Below are positions 24,915 to 32,624 of a stretch of DNA of 64,000 bases, one piece after another. Made by a program: the position numbers and the translations under genes. The notes below the pieces were generated by a model. That model saw nothing but the letters and a program-made list of their open reading frames with translations. It made no database searches and was not told where the DNA came from. The DNA is from JBASEY01 sp049652745 (lineage in GTDB: Bacteria; CSSED10-310), in assembly GCA_049652745.1 (NCBI GenBank), contig JBASEY010000029.1, forward strand, positions 310,001-374,000, in the 5' to 3' direction. The stretch's first letter is position 1; every line of letters starts with the position of its first letter.

Positions 24915-26990
24915 ATGATGAGCGTAAAATCGATAAAAAAGTTATTGACAATAAGTGTGCTGATCTTTATCTGTTTCCCAACACACAGCGCCTATTTTTG
25001 GTTTCAAAATGATGAATGGGAAGAAGGAAATCCTTTCCATCAGGCAATCGCTCTAGAATTTTGTGAAAACCACTACCGTGGAGACTACGCCTGCACTGTT
25101 TTAGATATAGATAGGGAGTGTACCATCGATAAAATCGGTGTGCTTTTTTATGGGAATGGTTATGAACAGTTTAATTTCTGGATAAGAGCTTATGACGGAA
25201 CGGGCAGTTTACCTAATCCGGGTGGCACCATACCTCCCGCTCCTACTCCTTTGCCTTATGCTCAGTTTACAATTCGGGATCCAGGCTTTTATGTGTTTGA
25301 TTTAAACGATCCTGAGGTACACTGGCAAATCGAAAGGAAAGCTGGTGAAAAGCTGGTTATTTGCTTGGAATATATGGGCAGTATGTTTTGGGAGGATATT
25401 GATAACGATATTTGTACAGACTCAAACGGTATCGACCCTGGGCGCAACCTTCTCAGGCGCTGCTCATCCGTATCTTCTCCGCCGACGCCTTTGCCATGGG
25501 CATTTGCGGAGGACAACGGTTACACGAATAATTTTATTATCCGTGCAGGTTGGTGGGTTCCGGATCCTACGGCGACGCCGATACCGACCAATACGCCGAC
25601 CTTGACACCGACGAACACGCCGACGTCGCCTCCGACCAATACGCCTACGCAGACACCGACCAATACGCCCACGAACACCCCGACTCCGACGGATACGCCG
25701 ACGAACACGCCGACTTTTACAGAAACGCCGACGAACACGCCGACTTATACTCCGACGACGACTCCGATGCCGACAGACACGCCGACGCATACCCCGACCG
25801 AGACGCCGGAGCCGTCGTCCACGCCTACATCGGAGCCGACCTCCACACCGACATCGGGACCCACTTTTACACCAGAACCCAGCGCGACATTTACTGTTAC
25901 ACCCCATCCGCCGACCGACACGCCGACCATGACCCCGACCGTTGAGCCGACGCTCACGCCGACGTCGGCACCAACAGCGACGCCGCCGCCTGAACCGACC
26001 GTGACACCAACGGCTACGGCGACGACGAGTGTGCCCACCTTTACTCCGACTCCCGTTCCGACATATGAACCGTTTCGGTTGCCGTTTATCGATGATTTTG
26101 AAACCATTTTGCCGTGGGAAACCGAGTCGATTTACGGTGATTGCCTCTGGCATCGCGACACCGTCCGCTATTATTCGCCGTATTTTGCCTGGGCCTACAA
26201 CCGGGGACAGCCGACGTTCAATTATGATACCGGGACCCGCAATTCCTGTTCGCTGGTGTCACCCAAGATCACTCTGGGCAATTGTTTTCACCCGGAACTG
26301 GCATACATGGATTGGATTCAGAATGAGGAGCGGCCGGAATTCGATATCTGTCGGACCGAAATCACCGTGGATGGCGGTCGGACCTGGGAGCTCTTATTTG
26401 AGACATATGATAAAACGGAAAGATGGACGCGGCGTGGTCCGTTCGACCTGACGCCTTATATCGGAAATGTCGTTCAGATCAGGTTCCGTTTCGATTCAGT
26501 CGACAGTCAGTTCAACAATTTTGAGGGTTGGTATATCGACGATGTATCGATTTGTGAGCGGATCGATCCGACATCGACGCCCGAAGCTCCGACGTTTACT
26601 CCGACCCCGACGCCGACGGCGACGCCGGATGCATCCGGGCGCCACGGTATGGAATTGATTCTGAACGAGAGGGCGTTTTATGCAGGCACGACCTTTCATC
26701 TGGAGATGATACTGACCAATACGACTGCGACCGATATCTCCGTCGACACATACTTGGCGCTCGATGTATATGGCACTTACTGGTTCTGGCCGTCGTGGGA
26801 ACACGGCATCGATTCGCGCCGGGATATCCTGACTGCCCGTAAATCCGTGCGTGAAACCATCCTGTGGTTTGTGTGGCCGGAGTATAACGGCAGTTTCGAT
26901 GATGTTTATATCTGGGGCGCTACGCTTGAAGCGGGCACATCGAATCTGGTCGGAGAGCTCGATTACGTGATTTTCGGCTGTAATCTTTGA
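24915..26990 (+). CDS. Secreted Thr-Pro-linker protein with MAM-like domain and ILDVYG-type C-terminal domain
   Basis: A 691-residue exported protein (signal peptide about 1-27). An N-terminal domain (about 28-213) with aromatic and Cys residues is unrecognised. A Thr-Pro linker of about 170 residues follows, then a MAM/jelly-roll-like domain (about 384-550; FIDDFE, TEITVDGGRTWELLFE, GWYIDDVSIC), related in layout to the MAM-like domains of the C25 peptidases, then a short linker and a final domain (about 580-691) with LALDVYGTYWFWPSW and GELDYVIFG, shared with the genes at 16937 and 20590. No enzyme motif is seen. It has its own promoter and a GAGGGAG ribosome site. MAM-like modules often bind carbohydrate or protein, so surface attachment is a reasonable guess. 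Confidence 0.78.
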   Translation: MMSVKSIKKLLTISVLIFICFPTHSAYFWFQNDEWEEGNPFHQAIALEFCENHYRGDYACTVLDIDRECTIDKIGVLFYGNGYEQFNFWIRAYDGTGSLPNPGGTIPPAPTPLPYAQFTIRDPGFYVFDLNDPEVHWQIERKAGEKLVICLEYMGSMFWEDIDNDICTDSNGIDPGRNLLRRCSSVSSPPTPLPWAFAEDNGYTNNFIIRAGWWVPDPTATPIPTNTPTLTPTNTPTSPPTNTPTQTPTNTPTNTPTPTDTPTNTPTFTETPTNTPTYTPTTTPMPTDTPTHTPTETPEPSSTPTSEPTSTPTSGPTFTPEPSATFTVTPHPPTDTPTMTPTVEPTLTPTSAPTATPPPEPTVTPTATATTSVPTFTPTPVPTYEPFRLPFIDDFETILPWETESIYGDCLWHRDTVRYYSPYFAWAYNRGQPTFNYDTGTRNSCSLVSPKITLGNCFHPELAYMDWIQNEERPEFDICRTEITVDGGRTWELLFETYDKTERWTRRGPFDLTPYIGNVVQIRFRFDSVDSQFNNFEGWYIDDVSICERIDPTSTPEAPTFTPTPTPTATPDASGRHGMELILNERAFYAGTTFHLEMILTNTTATDISVDTYLALDVYGTYWFWPSWEHGIDSRRDILTARKSVRETILWFVWPEYNGSFDDVYIWGATLEAGTSNLVGELDYVIFGCNL
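25560..26065 (+). repeat. Longest Thr-Pro-coding repeat tract in the window
   Basis: About 500 bases of near-tandem units (ACGCCGACGAACACGCCGAC and relatives) encode TNTPTNTPTPTDTPTNTPT-type sequence. Units are close enough to favour slippage. Because the repeat has few stops in any frame, it produces long spurious open frames on both strands. Confidence 0.85.
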
Positions 26991-27069
26991 TAAAATAATT
27001 GTCAACCGTTCCAACTGAAACAGCGATTTGAACACCATGCACGTCAATCAAGATTGGAAATAAGAACAG

Positions 27070-28128
27070 ATGAACGATTCTTTCACCCCTATGACATCAA
27101 AGGCAAAAAATGAATTTCAGGGCTTTCGCCCCTACCTTTCGGTCGTCGTTCCGTTTTTCAATGAACAGGCCAGCGTACCGATTCTTTATCAGCGTCTTGT
27201 CGACACGTTGAAGGGAATCGATGTCGACTATGAGTTGATTTTTGTCGACGACGGCAGCATGGATGGGACCCTTCATGAATTGCGGTCGCTGCCGGACCCG
27301 GAAGACCGCGTTCGGATAATCAAATTATGGAGCAATTCCGGTCAAACAGCCGGGCTGGCGGCAGGTTTCGATCACTGTCGAGGCGAGGTCATCATCAGTA
27401 TGGACGGAGACCTTCAACATGATCCGGCGGAAATACCGGAATTTTTAAAGTGGATTCAGCAAGGATACGATGTCGTCAGCGGGTGGCGTGAAAAGAGAGT
27501 CGATCCGTTTTTCAGCCGAAAGCTTCCATCCAAAATCGCCAATTGGGCGATGGCGAAATTGTCCGGGTTGGATCTCCATGATTTTGGGACGACATATAAA
27601 GCCTATCGGGCGGAAGTCATTCAATCGGTAACGTTATATGGTGATTTTCATCGCTTTATTCCGGTTCTGGTCGAGGGCATCAAACCCAAAATCAAAGAGA
27701 TACCGATAAAAAGTCTGCCGCGTGTCGGAGGTGAGTCGAAATACTCGATCGGCAGAACCTTCACTGTTTTTTTTGATCTGATACGCATCCATTTTCTGAC
27801 AAAATATCTTTCAAGGCCTCTTCAGGTTTTTGGAGCGATCGGGTTCATTCTTTGGGCGCTGGGCTTTTGCATCGCTTTTTACCTGTCCTTGATAAAGTTC
27901 ATGTTCTCGTTATCGATCATGGAACATCGCGCCCCTATGTTTTTGTTGTCTATCCTGTTGATGCTGACAGGCACTCAGTTTTTGACCTTGGGGCTGTTGG
28001 GGGAGATCATGGTGAAAATCTATCACAAACTCCCCGGCACAAAAATTTACACGGTCGAAAAAGTGTTGTCGCCGGATAAAATAATATCCGAACCAGGTTC
28101 TGTTGATGATTCAAATGAAATATCCTGA
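27070..28128 (+). CDS. GT2 polyprenyl-phosphate glycosyltransferase (DPM1/ArnC/GtrB-like)
   Basis: A 352-residue protein with a cytoplasmic GT2 domain (about 20-240) and two C-terminal membrane segments (about 255-285 and 295-325). Motifs: LSVVVPFFNE, FVDDGSMDGT, nucleotide-sugar metal site SMDGDLQHDP and GTTYKAYR. The shape is that of enzymes that load a sugar onto undecaprenyl or dolichyl phosphate, making the donor used by GT-C enzymes such as the DUF2723 and PMT-like proteins encoded just downstream. The sugar is unknown. Its 3' end overlaps the following DUF2723 gene, supporting a shared pathway. The first ATG has a poor ribosome site; a start ten codons later is possible. Confidence 0.88.
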   Translation: MNDSFTPMTSKAKNEFQGFRPYLSVVVPFFNEQASVPILYQRLVDTLKGIDVDYELIFVDDGSMDGTLHELRSLPDPEDRVRIIKLWSNSGQTAGLAAGFDHCRGEVIISMDGDLQHDPAEIPEFLKWIQQGYDVVSGWREKRVDPFFSRKLPSKIANWAMAKLSGLDLHDFGTTYKAYRAEVIQSVTLYGDFHRFIPVLVEGIKPKIKEIPIKSLPRVGGESKYSIGRTFTVFFDLIRIHFLTKYLSRPLQVFGAIGFILWALGFCIAFYLSLIKFMFSLSIMEHRAPMFLLSILLMLTGTQFLTLGLLGEIMVKIYHKLPGTKIYTVEKVLSPDKIISEPGSVDDSNEIS

Positions 28129-29977
28129 TCGCGGTCAGCTTGGCGCCGCTTGGCTGATGACGATGATATTTTTGGTATCTGTTGGATGCTATCTCGCTGC
28201 TTTGTGCCCGGGAGTTTATTGGCTGGACAGCGGTGAATTCCAGACCGCGGTTCCAACACTGGGCATTCCGCACAGCCCGAGTTTTCCGTCATATCTGATG
28301 AGCACGCATGCGATCTGCCGCCTGCCTCTGGGTGATATAGCTTTCCGCGTCAATGTCGCTACGGCGGTCGCCGGCGGCTTGATAGGGGCGCTGGCTTTTT
28401 TACTGGCTTGGAAATTGTTTGGTTCGGGCGGCAATCGGAACAAATGGCCGGCTTGTTTTGTCGGCTTGGCCGCCACGATGAACCCGTTGATATGGTTTCA
28501 AAATGTCAAAGCGGAAGTGTATAGCCTGAATATGATCTGGATTCTGATCATATTGCTTTGTGCTGTAGATATGTTACAGCATACGGATAACCGGCGCCGA
28601 ATGTTCCGAAATCTCAATACGATCGCTCTGATGTTTGGATTGGGAGGCGCCAATCATTCGCTGTTAACGCTGCATTTGGTGCCCGCTGTTGTCGTCATGC
28701 TGCTGTTTGTCATTCAAAAATTCAAAATTCGCGAACTTCTGTTCGCCGGACAAGTTGGGCTGCTGGCATTGTCAAGCTATTTGTATCTGCCTATCAGAGC
28801 GGTTAAAAACCCTGCTTTGAATATCGGAAATCCAATAAATGTGATGAATTTTATCAATGCGATAACGCGCCGAGGAACTCATAATCGGTTTATGGGAAAC
28901 AAGGCTGCTGAGTGGTTCAACAACTGGCCGATATACTTCGGTTTAATTCGCGATCATTTTTCAAGCGTTTTCCTGTTCTTAGCCGTAATAGGCCTTGTCA
29001 TACTGGTTGTAAAAATTTTCAAATCAGGCCTGGTTCTTCTGTTAGCCGCTCTGACCAATATGTCGGTAACGTTGATGAACAGGAATTTCAATATGAATCC
29101 CGATACCGGTCCGGCTTATTTGATGATGTCAACGATTATCCTGATCATTGGCTTGGGAGCTGTGTTTCGAACCGTTTTAAATATTTGCGACTCCGTTCGT
29201 CTTCACTCAATGATTACCGCCCTGGTGATAGCAGGCATGCTGTTTATTCCTGGTGTTTGGGCTTGGGAAAACCTGAAAAGCGAGGAACTGTCTCAGGATA
29301 TTTCCGCGGCTGTCGTCGGAAAAGGCATATTGGATATCTGTCCAGAGGATTCCATTCTCTTTTACGGGGCATATTTCAATCTGCCCTTTGTTGTTTCTTA
29401 TCTACAAGCAGTCGAGAACTATCGATCGGATATTGTTGGTATCAATCGGATGGAAATTGTGTACTGGCCGGGCGGGCTTGAAAAAGCGCTTAGAACCTAT
29501 CCGGATGTGATGGCGACGCTTTTTGAAGGTGATTATGCGGACACGTTCCAATATCTTGCCGGCCGAAGCGCCAGGCACAGCAAGGCGATTCCCTATGAGA
29601 GAGCCAGGAATTTGTTGTTCAATGCCAATGCGTGGGTGGCGACAAAAAAGGCGGAAGAGCGATATGTTTTTTGGTTTTCCAGTGAGGACGATCACTTGCT
29701 GCGTTTACCGGTTCATTCTCATGGACCGCTACTACGATTAGGCGATCTGATGCCTGAACGACACCCGATTTTGAAAAGGCCGTCGGATATAGTGGCCGCT
29801 CGGGCGCAAGCGAACGATCGAAAGATTTTTCATTCAACTCGTGGAGCCGAGGCGCTGGGAGCTTTTTATGATTTACAGTGTGCGACGCTGAGGGATAGAG
29901 GTTTAGCTGAGGAAGCGGAACATGCGAAAAGCTGGTCGATTTTTTACGATCCGGAAGTTTCGGGGGCTTGTCAATGA
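28106..29977 (+). CDS. DUF2723 family membrane protein (GT-C-type, TMEM260-like)
   Basis: A 623-residue multispanning protein. The family signature is clear at the N-terminus: YWLDSGEFQTAVPTLGIPHS, then LPLGDIAFRVN. DUF2723 proteins are predicted GT-C glycosyltransferases; the vertebrate member TMEM260 is a protein O-mannosyltransferase, while bacterial members are mostly uncharacterised. About the first 400 residues are membrane segments and the rest is a soluble extracytoplasmic domain. It overlaps the GT2 gene by 23 bases, which suggests donor-making and transfer steps are coupled, and a pilin gene with its own promoter follows. The start could be the ATG at 28106 or at 28115. Protein O-glycosylation is inferred from family and context only. 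Confidence 0.8.
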   Translation: MIQMKYPDRGQLGAAWLMTMIFLVSVGCYLAALCPGVYWLDSGEFQTAVPTLGIPHSPSFPSYLMSTHAICRLPLGDIAFRVNVATAVAGGLIGALAFLLAWKLFGSGGNRNKWPACFVGLAATMNPLIWFQNVKAEVYSLNMIWILIILLCAVDMLQHTDNRRRMFRNLNTIALMFGLGGANHSLLTLHLVPAVVVMLLFVIQKFKIRELLFAGQVGLLALSSYLYLPIRAVKNPALNIGNPINVMNFINAITRRGTHNRFMGNKAAEWFNNWPIYFGLIRDHFSSVFLFLAVIGLVILVVKIFKSGLVLLLAALTNMSVTLMNRNFNMNPDTGPAYLMMSTIILIIGLGAVFRTVLNICDSVRLHSMITALVIAGMLFIPGVWAWENLKSEELSQDISAAVVGKGILDICPEDSILFYGAYFNLPFVVSYLQAVENYRSDIVGINRMEIVYWPGGLEKALRTYPDVMATLFEGDYADTFQYLAGRSARHSKAIPYERARNLLFNANAWVATKKAEERYVFWFSSEDDHLLRLPVHSHGPLLRLGDLMPERHPILKRPSDIVAARAQANDRKIFHSTRGAEALGAFYDLQCATLRDRGLAEEAEHAKSWSIFYDPEVSGACQ

Positions 29978-29978
29978 T

Positions 29979-30003
29979 GGGTGACAATTTTGGTCACTTT
30001 TAA
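29979..30003 (+). terminator. Weak terminator after the DUF2723 gene
   Basis: GTGAC at 29981-29985 pairs with GTCAC at 29993-29997 over a seven-base loop, followed by TTTT. The stem is short, so efficiency is doubtful, but the place is right: directly after the stop codon and before the pilin promoter region. Confidence 0.4.
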
Positions 30004-30240
30004 TGCCCAAATTCGTCTTGATACTTTAATTTATTGATATAAAAGTGTTTTCTTGTTTTTTTTATAATATCGGGATGGGAGTTAATTGATATTGTTGGTT
30101 CTAACCGACGAAAATTTTTCTAAAAAATGGTTTGGCATAGGCATGAACAGATAATGAGTTTTATTTGATGCTTTGCTTAAAGTGATGATTATTAAGGGTT
30201 TAATAGGTTGTTTTTTTTATAAAGTGAAGCGAATTGGTTT

Positions 30241-30255
30241 TGGCACGGTACTTGC
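30241..30255 (+). promoter_or_regulatory. Sigma-54 (-24/-12) promoter of the pilin gene
   Basis: TGGCAC-N5-TTGC at 30241-30255, preceded by TT and followed by T, matches the RpoN consensus at every conserved base. It lies about 75 bases before the pilin ATG. Sigma-54 control of major pilin genes by PilR-type activators is well established in Pseudomonas, Myxococcus and Geobacter. No activator gene is in the window. Confidence 0.9.
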
Positions 30256-30328
30256 TATCTAAATAGGCGAGAACTGGAAACGAAGGTTTCCGAACAATAT
30301 AACAACTCATCAATCAGGAGGAATCCAA

Positions 30329-30811
30329 ATGAGAGGTCAAAAAGGTTTTACACTTATTGAATTGTTGATCGTTATCGCGATCATCGGAATTATCGTTGCG
30401 ATTGCAATTCCGAGCTTGCTGCGATCCCGTATGTCAGCCAACGAAGCTGCCGCTGTCGGTTCATTGAAGACCATTGCAGCCGGCCAGACTGACTACAACA
30501 ACAACTCCAACCCCCACACCTATACAGCCAGCCTTGCTTGCTTGGGATCAGGTGAAGGCGCCGGCGGCGTATCCTTTATCGATCCGTCCTTGGCATCACA
30601 AATTAAGCAGGGTTACAACTTCGTAATGGTGGTTGGTGCAGACGTTGCTATGCCGACCGGTGTCGCTTACTGGGCATGGTCAGCCACTGCTTGGCCGATC
30701 GTTTACGGCTCAACCGGTATCCGATCCTTCTACATCGATGAATCCGGTGTGGTTCGTGGCGATGATATCGGCGGTATCCAGGGAACTTACGTATTGCCGA
30801 CCAACAATTAA
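30329..30811 (+). CDS. Type IV pilin-like major pilin
   Basis: A 160-residue prepilin. MRGQKG|FTLIELLIVIAIIG gives a six-residue leader, prepilin peptidase cleavage after Gly6, Phe at +1 and the conserved Glu at +5, then the long hydrophobic helix. The globular part (SANEAAAVGSLKTIAAGQ, GYNFVMVVG, RSFYIDESGVVRG) resembles short pilins of Deltaproteobacteria/Acidobacteria type rather than a pseudopilin with the T2SS calcium site, though a pseudopilin cannot be excluded. AGGAGG lies before the ATG, with a sigma-54 promoter upstream and a strong terminator downstream, so it forms a single-gene, highly expressed unit. DUF2723 genes flank it on both sides, which suggests the pilin may be glycosylated. 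Confidence 0.9.
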   Translation: MRGQKGFTLIELLIVIAIIGIIVAIAIPSLLRSRMSANEAAAVGSLKTIAAGQTDYNNNSNPHTYTASLACLGSGEGAGGVSFIDPSLASQIKQGYNFVMVVGADVAMPTGVAYWAWSATAWPIVYGSTGIRSFYIDESGVVRGDDIGGIQGTYVLPTNN

Positions 30812-30830
30812 TTATTCTTGAATTGACACG

Positions 30831-30860
30831 AAAAAGGCGGGAAATTCTTCCCGCCTTTTT
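30831..30860 (+). terminator. Rho-independent terminator after the pilin
   Basis: GGCGGGAA at 30836-30843 pairs with TTCCCGCC at 30848-30855 over a four-base loop, extended by flanking A5/T5, ending in TTTTT. Its A- and T-flanks make it usable on both strands. Confidence 0.9.
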
Positions 30861-30905
30861 GTATGTACTTGCAAATAAAATGCGGATTCCCTAAATTTCT
30901 TCCTT

Positions 30906-32624
30906 ATGAATATCAAATCTTCGACTCTCATCAGCTCTATCACAGGGCTGATCGCTTTTATTCTGATCTCTATACTGGGAGCCCCGGGACTATATTGGGG
31001 AGAATCCGCAGTCATCACCGCACGGGCATGGCAACTGGGCGGCTCTCACCCACCCGGTTATCCAGGGTTTCTGCAACTCGTTCATTGCGGTCAAACGTGG
31101 CTCCCACTCGGTGATCTCGCTTTCCGGGCAAACATGATCGGCTGGATAACGTTGGGAATAGTTACCGGATTGCTGTGCAAAATCTTTCTCGACTGGAACC
31201 TGTCCGCAGGTATTTCACTATTTTCTGCTCTCGGCTTTTCATTACTATCATCGGTAATAGATGCCACATCATCTGTAGAAGTGTATGGCCTGCACCTAAT
31301 CCTGATCTTGCTGATCATATTGTTGAATGCATCGTATAAACTGTCCAACAGATCTTTTTATTTAACCATTTTTATCGCTGCACTCGCCCTGACGCATCAT
31401 CTGACGTTTGTTTTACTACTACCCGGTCTCGCGATCTGGGTTTATATCGATAGACGTAAACAATTGAAACAAAGCCATTTGGTTCCGGCGATCGTCTTTG
31501 CTTTGTCAGGCTTCGCCCTTTATATTTACCTCCCTTTACGGCATAGCCTGAAACCTGTCTCTGTCTGGGGAAACCCTTCTTCCTGGAGAGGATTCATAAA
31601 ACTTGTCACCGCGTTTGAAGAAGCCCGAGGTTCTTTTCGCAGCGGTATGTCCCAATGGGCGGCAATCCGATTACGCAGCTGGTATATACTCGGTCTTATC
31701 CGTGAAAAAATAACGTTTCCAGGTCTGTTGTTGGTTGTTCCGGGATGTGTCGGCCTATATCGGCGTTCAAAAGGATTGGTATTTTTTATGCTTATATCCT
31801 TTTTTATTCTTACAGCTTCTGTGCTGCTGTATGACAGCCGGGAAACAGAATCTTTTTATCTGCCGGGGCTCCTGTTTTTATGGATATTTTTAACCTCCGG
31901 TTTAGGCGAGTTGCTACGGATCGTCCAGAAGAAAAAGTTGATACAAAATCAATTGTTTTTGATCCTTTTGACGCTTGTCCCAATTGTCCTGTCTATTTCA
32001 AATCTTCTTCAATCTCTACCTTTTCGCCTTACCGAAGTCGAAGTTCCCCGAAAGATGACTCAGATGTCATTAGATATTTTTTCCAACGACGGCCTGGTCG
32101 TCAGCCAGCGAAGCGACTGGTGCTTCCTGCACTGGTATCTTGTCGATATCGAGAAACGTTCTAACGCGGAAATTGTATTTCAACCACTGTTGTCGTTTTA
32201 TTGGTACTATGAAAGCCTGGTGGCAAAAGGCCTGATGGAAGGCTTTCTTCACGAAAATGACTTTGAGGATTCCTGGTCATGGAATTCAGCGGTTACGGCT
32301 TCACTGGTGGCACAGAACAAAGACCGGCGAAAAATCCGATTGGCGGAACAGAGAGTTCTTGAGGATATAATTTCAGCAGGTTTCCACTCAAGTAACCCCG
32401 ATTGTTCCCTGTTTGGATTAGAAATCGGACGAGTCGATCGATATGAGCGTCGATGGTCTGTGCCGACTTTTTCCGCAATGGGAAGACTTGATCCGGTTTC
32501 TCGGAATGCAGTCGGGGCTTTATACTATAATCATGGATTATGCCTGGAAAAAACCGGGCGATTGGATGAATCAAGATCAGCTTTCAATCGAGCGATGACC
32601 TATCAAGACTATGGAAATCAATAG
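30906..32624 (+). CDS. DUF2723-like membrane protein (GT-C-type)
   Basis: A 572-residue multispanning protein, a diverged relative of the DUF2723 protein at 28106: YWGESAVITARAWQLGGSHP, PGYPGFLQLVH and LPLGDLAFRANMIG follow the same N-terminal signature, with Glu replacing the usual Asp-Ser-Gly-Glu arrangement in part. Hydrophobic segments fill about residues 10-390; the C-terminal third is soluble. The predicted role is glycosyl transfer from a lipid-linked sugar on the outer face of the membrane. It begins 45 bases after the pilin terminator and overlaps the GT39-like gene downstream by 14 bases. No promoter is obvious between terminator and start, so readthrough may supply it. Confidence 0.75.
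   Translation: MNIKSSTLISSITGLIAFILISILGAPGLYWGESAVITARAWQLGGSHPPGYPGFLQLVHCGQTWLPLGDLAFRANMIGWITLGIVTGLLCKIFLDWNLSAGISLFSALGFSLLSSVIDATSSVEVYGLHLILILLIILLNASYKLSNRSFYLTIFIAALALTHHLTFVLLLPGLAIWVYIDRRKQLKQSHLVPAIVFALSGFALYIYLPLRHSLKPVSVWGNPSSWRGFIKLVTAFEEARGSFRSGMSQWAAIRLRSWYILGLIREKITFPGLLLVVPGCVGLYRRSKGLVFFMLISFFILTASVLLYDSRETESFYLPGLLFLWIFLTSGLGELLRIVQKKKLIQNQLFLILLTLVPIVLSISNLLQSLPFRLTEVEVPRKMTQMSLDIFSNDGLVVSQRSDWCFLHWYLVDIEKRSNAEIVFQPLLSFYWYYESLVAKGLMEGFLHENDFEDSWSWNSAVTASLVAQNKDRRKIRLAEQRVLEDIISAGFHSSNPDCSLFGLEIGRVDRYERRWSVPTFSAMGRLDPVSRNAVGALYYNHGLCLEKTGRLDESRSAFNRAMTYQDYGNQ

Larger units (their letters stand above)
29978..30328 (+). other. 351-base AT-rich pilin upstream region
   Basis: It holds a weak terminator at its left, a long AT-rich stretch (about 30000-30230) where bending and activator binding for a sigma-54 promoter would be expected, the promoter at 30241-30255, a leader of about 60 bases, and AGGAGG at about 30317-30322. 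No open frame or RNA gene is visible. Confidence 0.6.

Noticed and set aside
25560..26065. Tandem short repeats considered as a CRISPR array
   Set aside because: Units are about 9-20 bases, contiguous and in coding frame, with no unique spacers and no cas genes.
25464..26153. Long minus-strand open frame and several others through the Thr-Pro linker DNA (also 25550-25945 and 25745-26107)
   Set aside because: They mirror the repeat unit of the real linker, giving Arg-rich, Val/Gly-rich or Asp/Ala-rich low-complexity sequence without ribosome sites or family resemblance.
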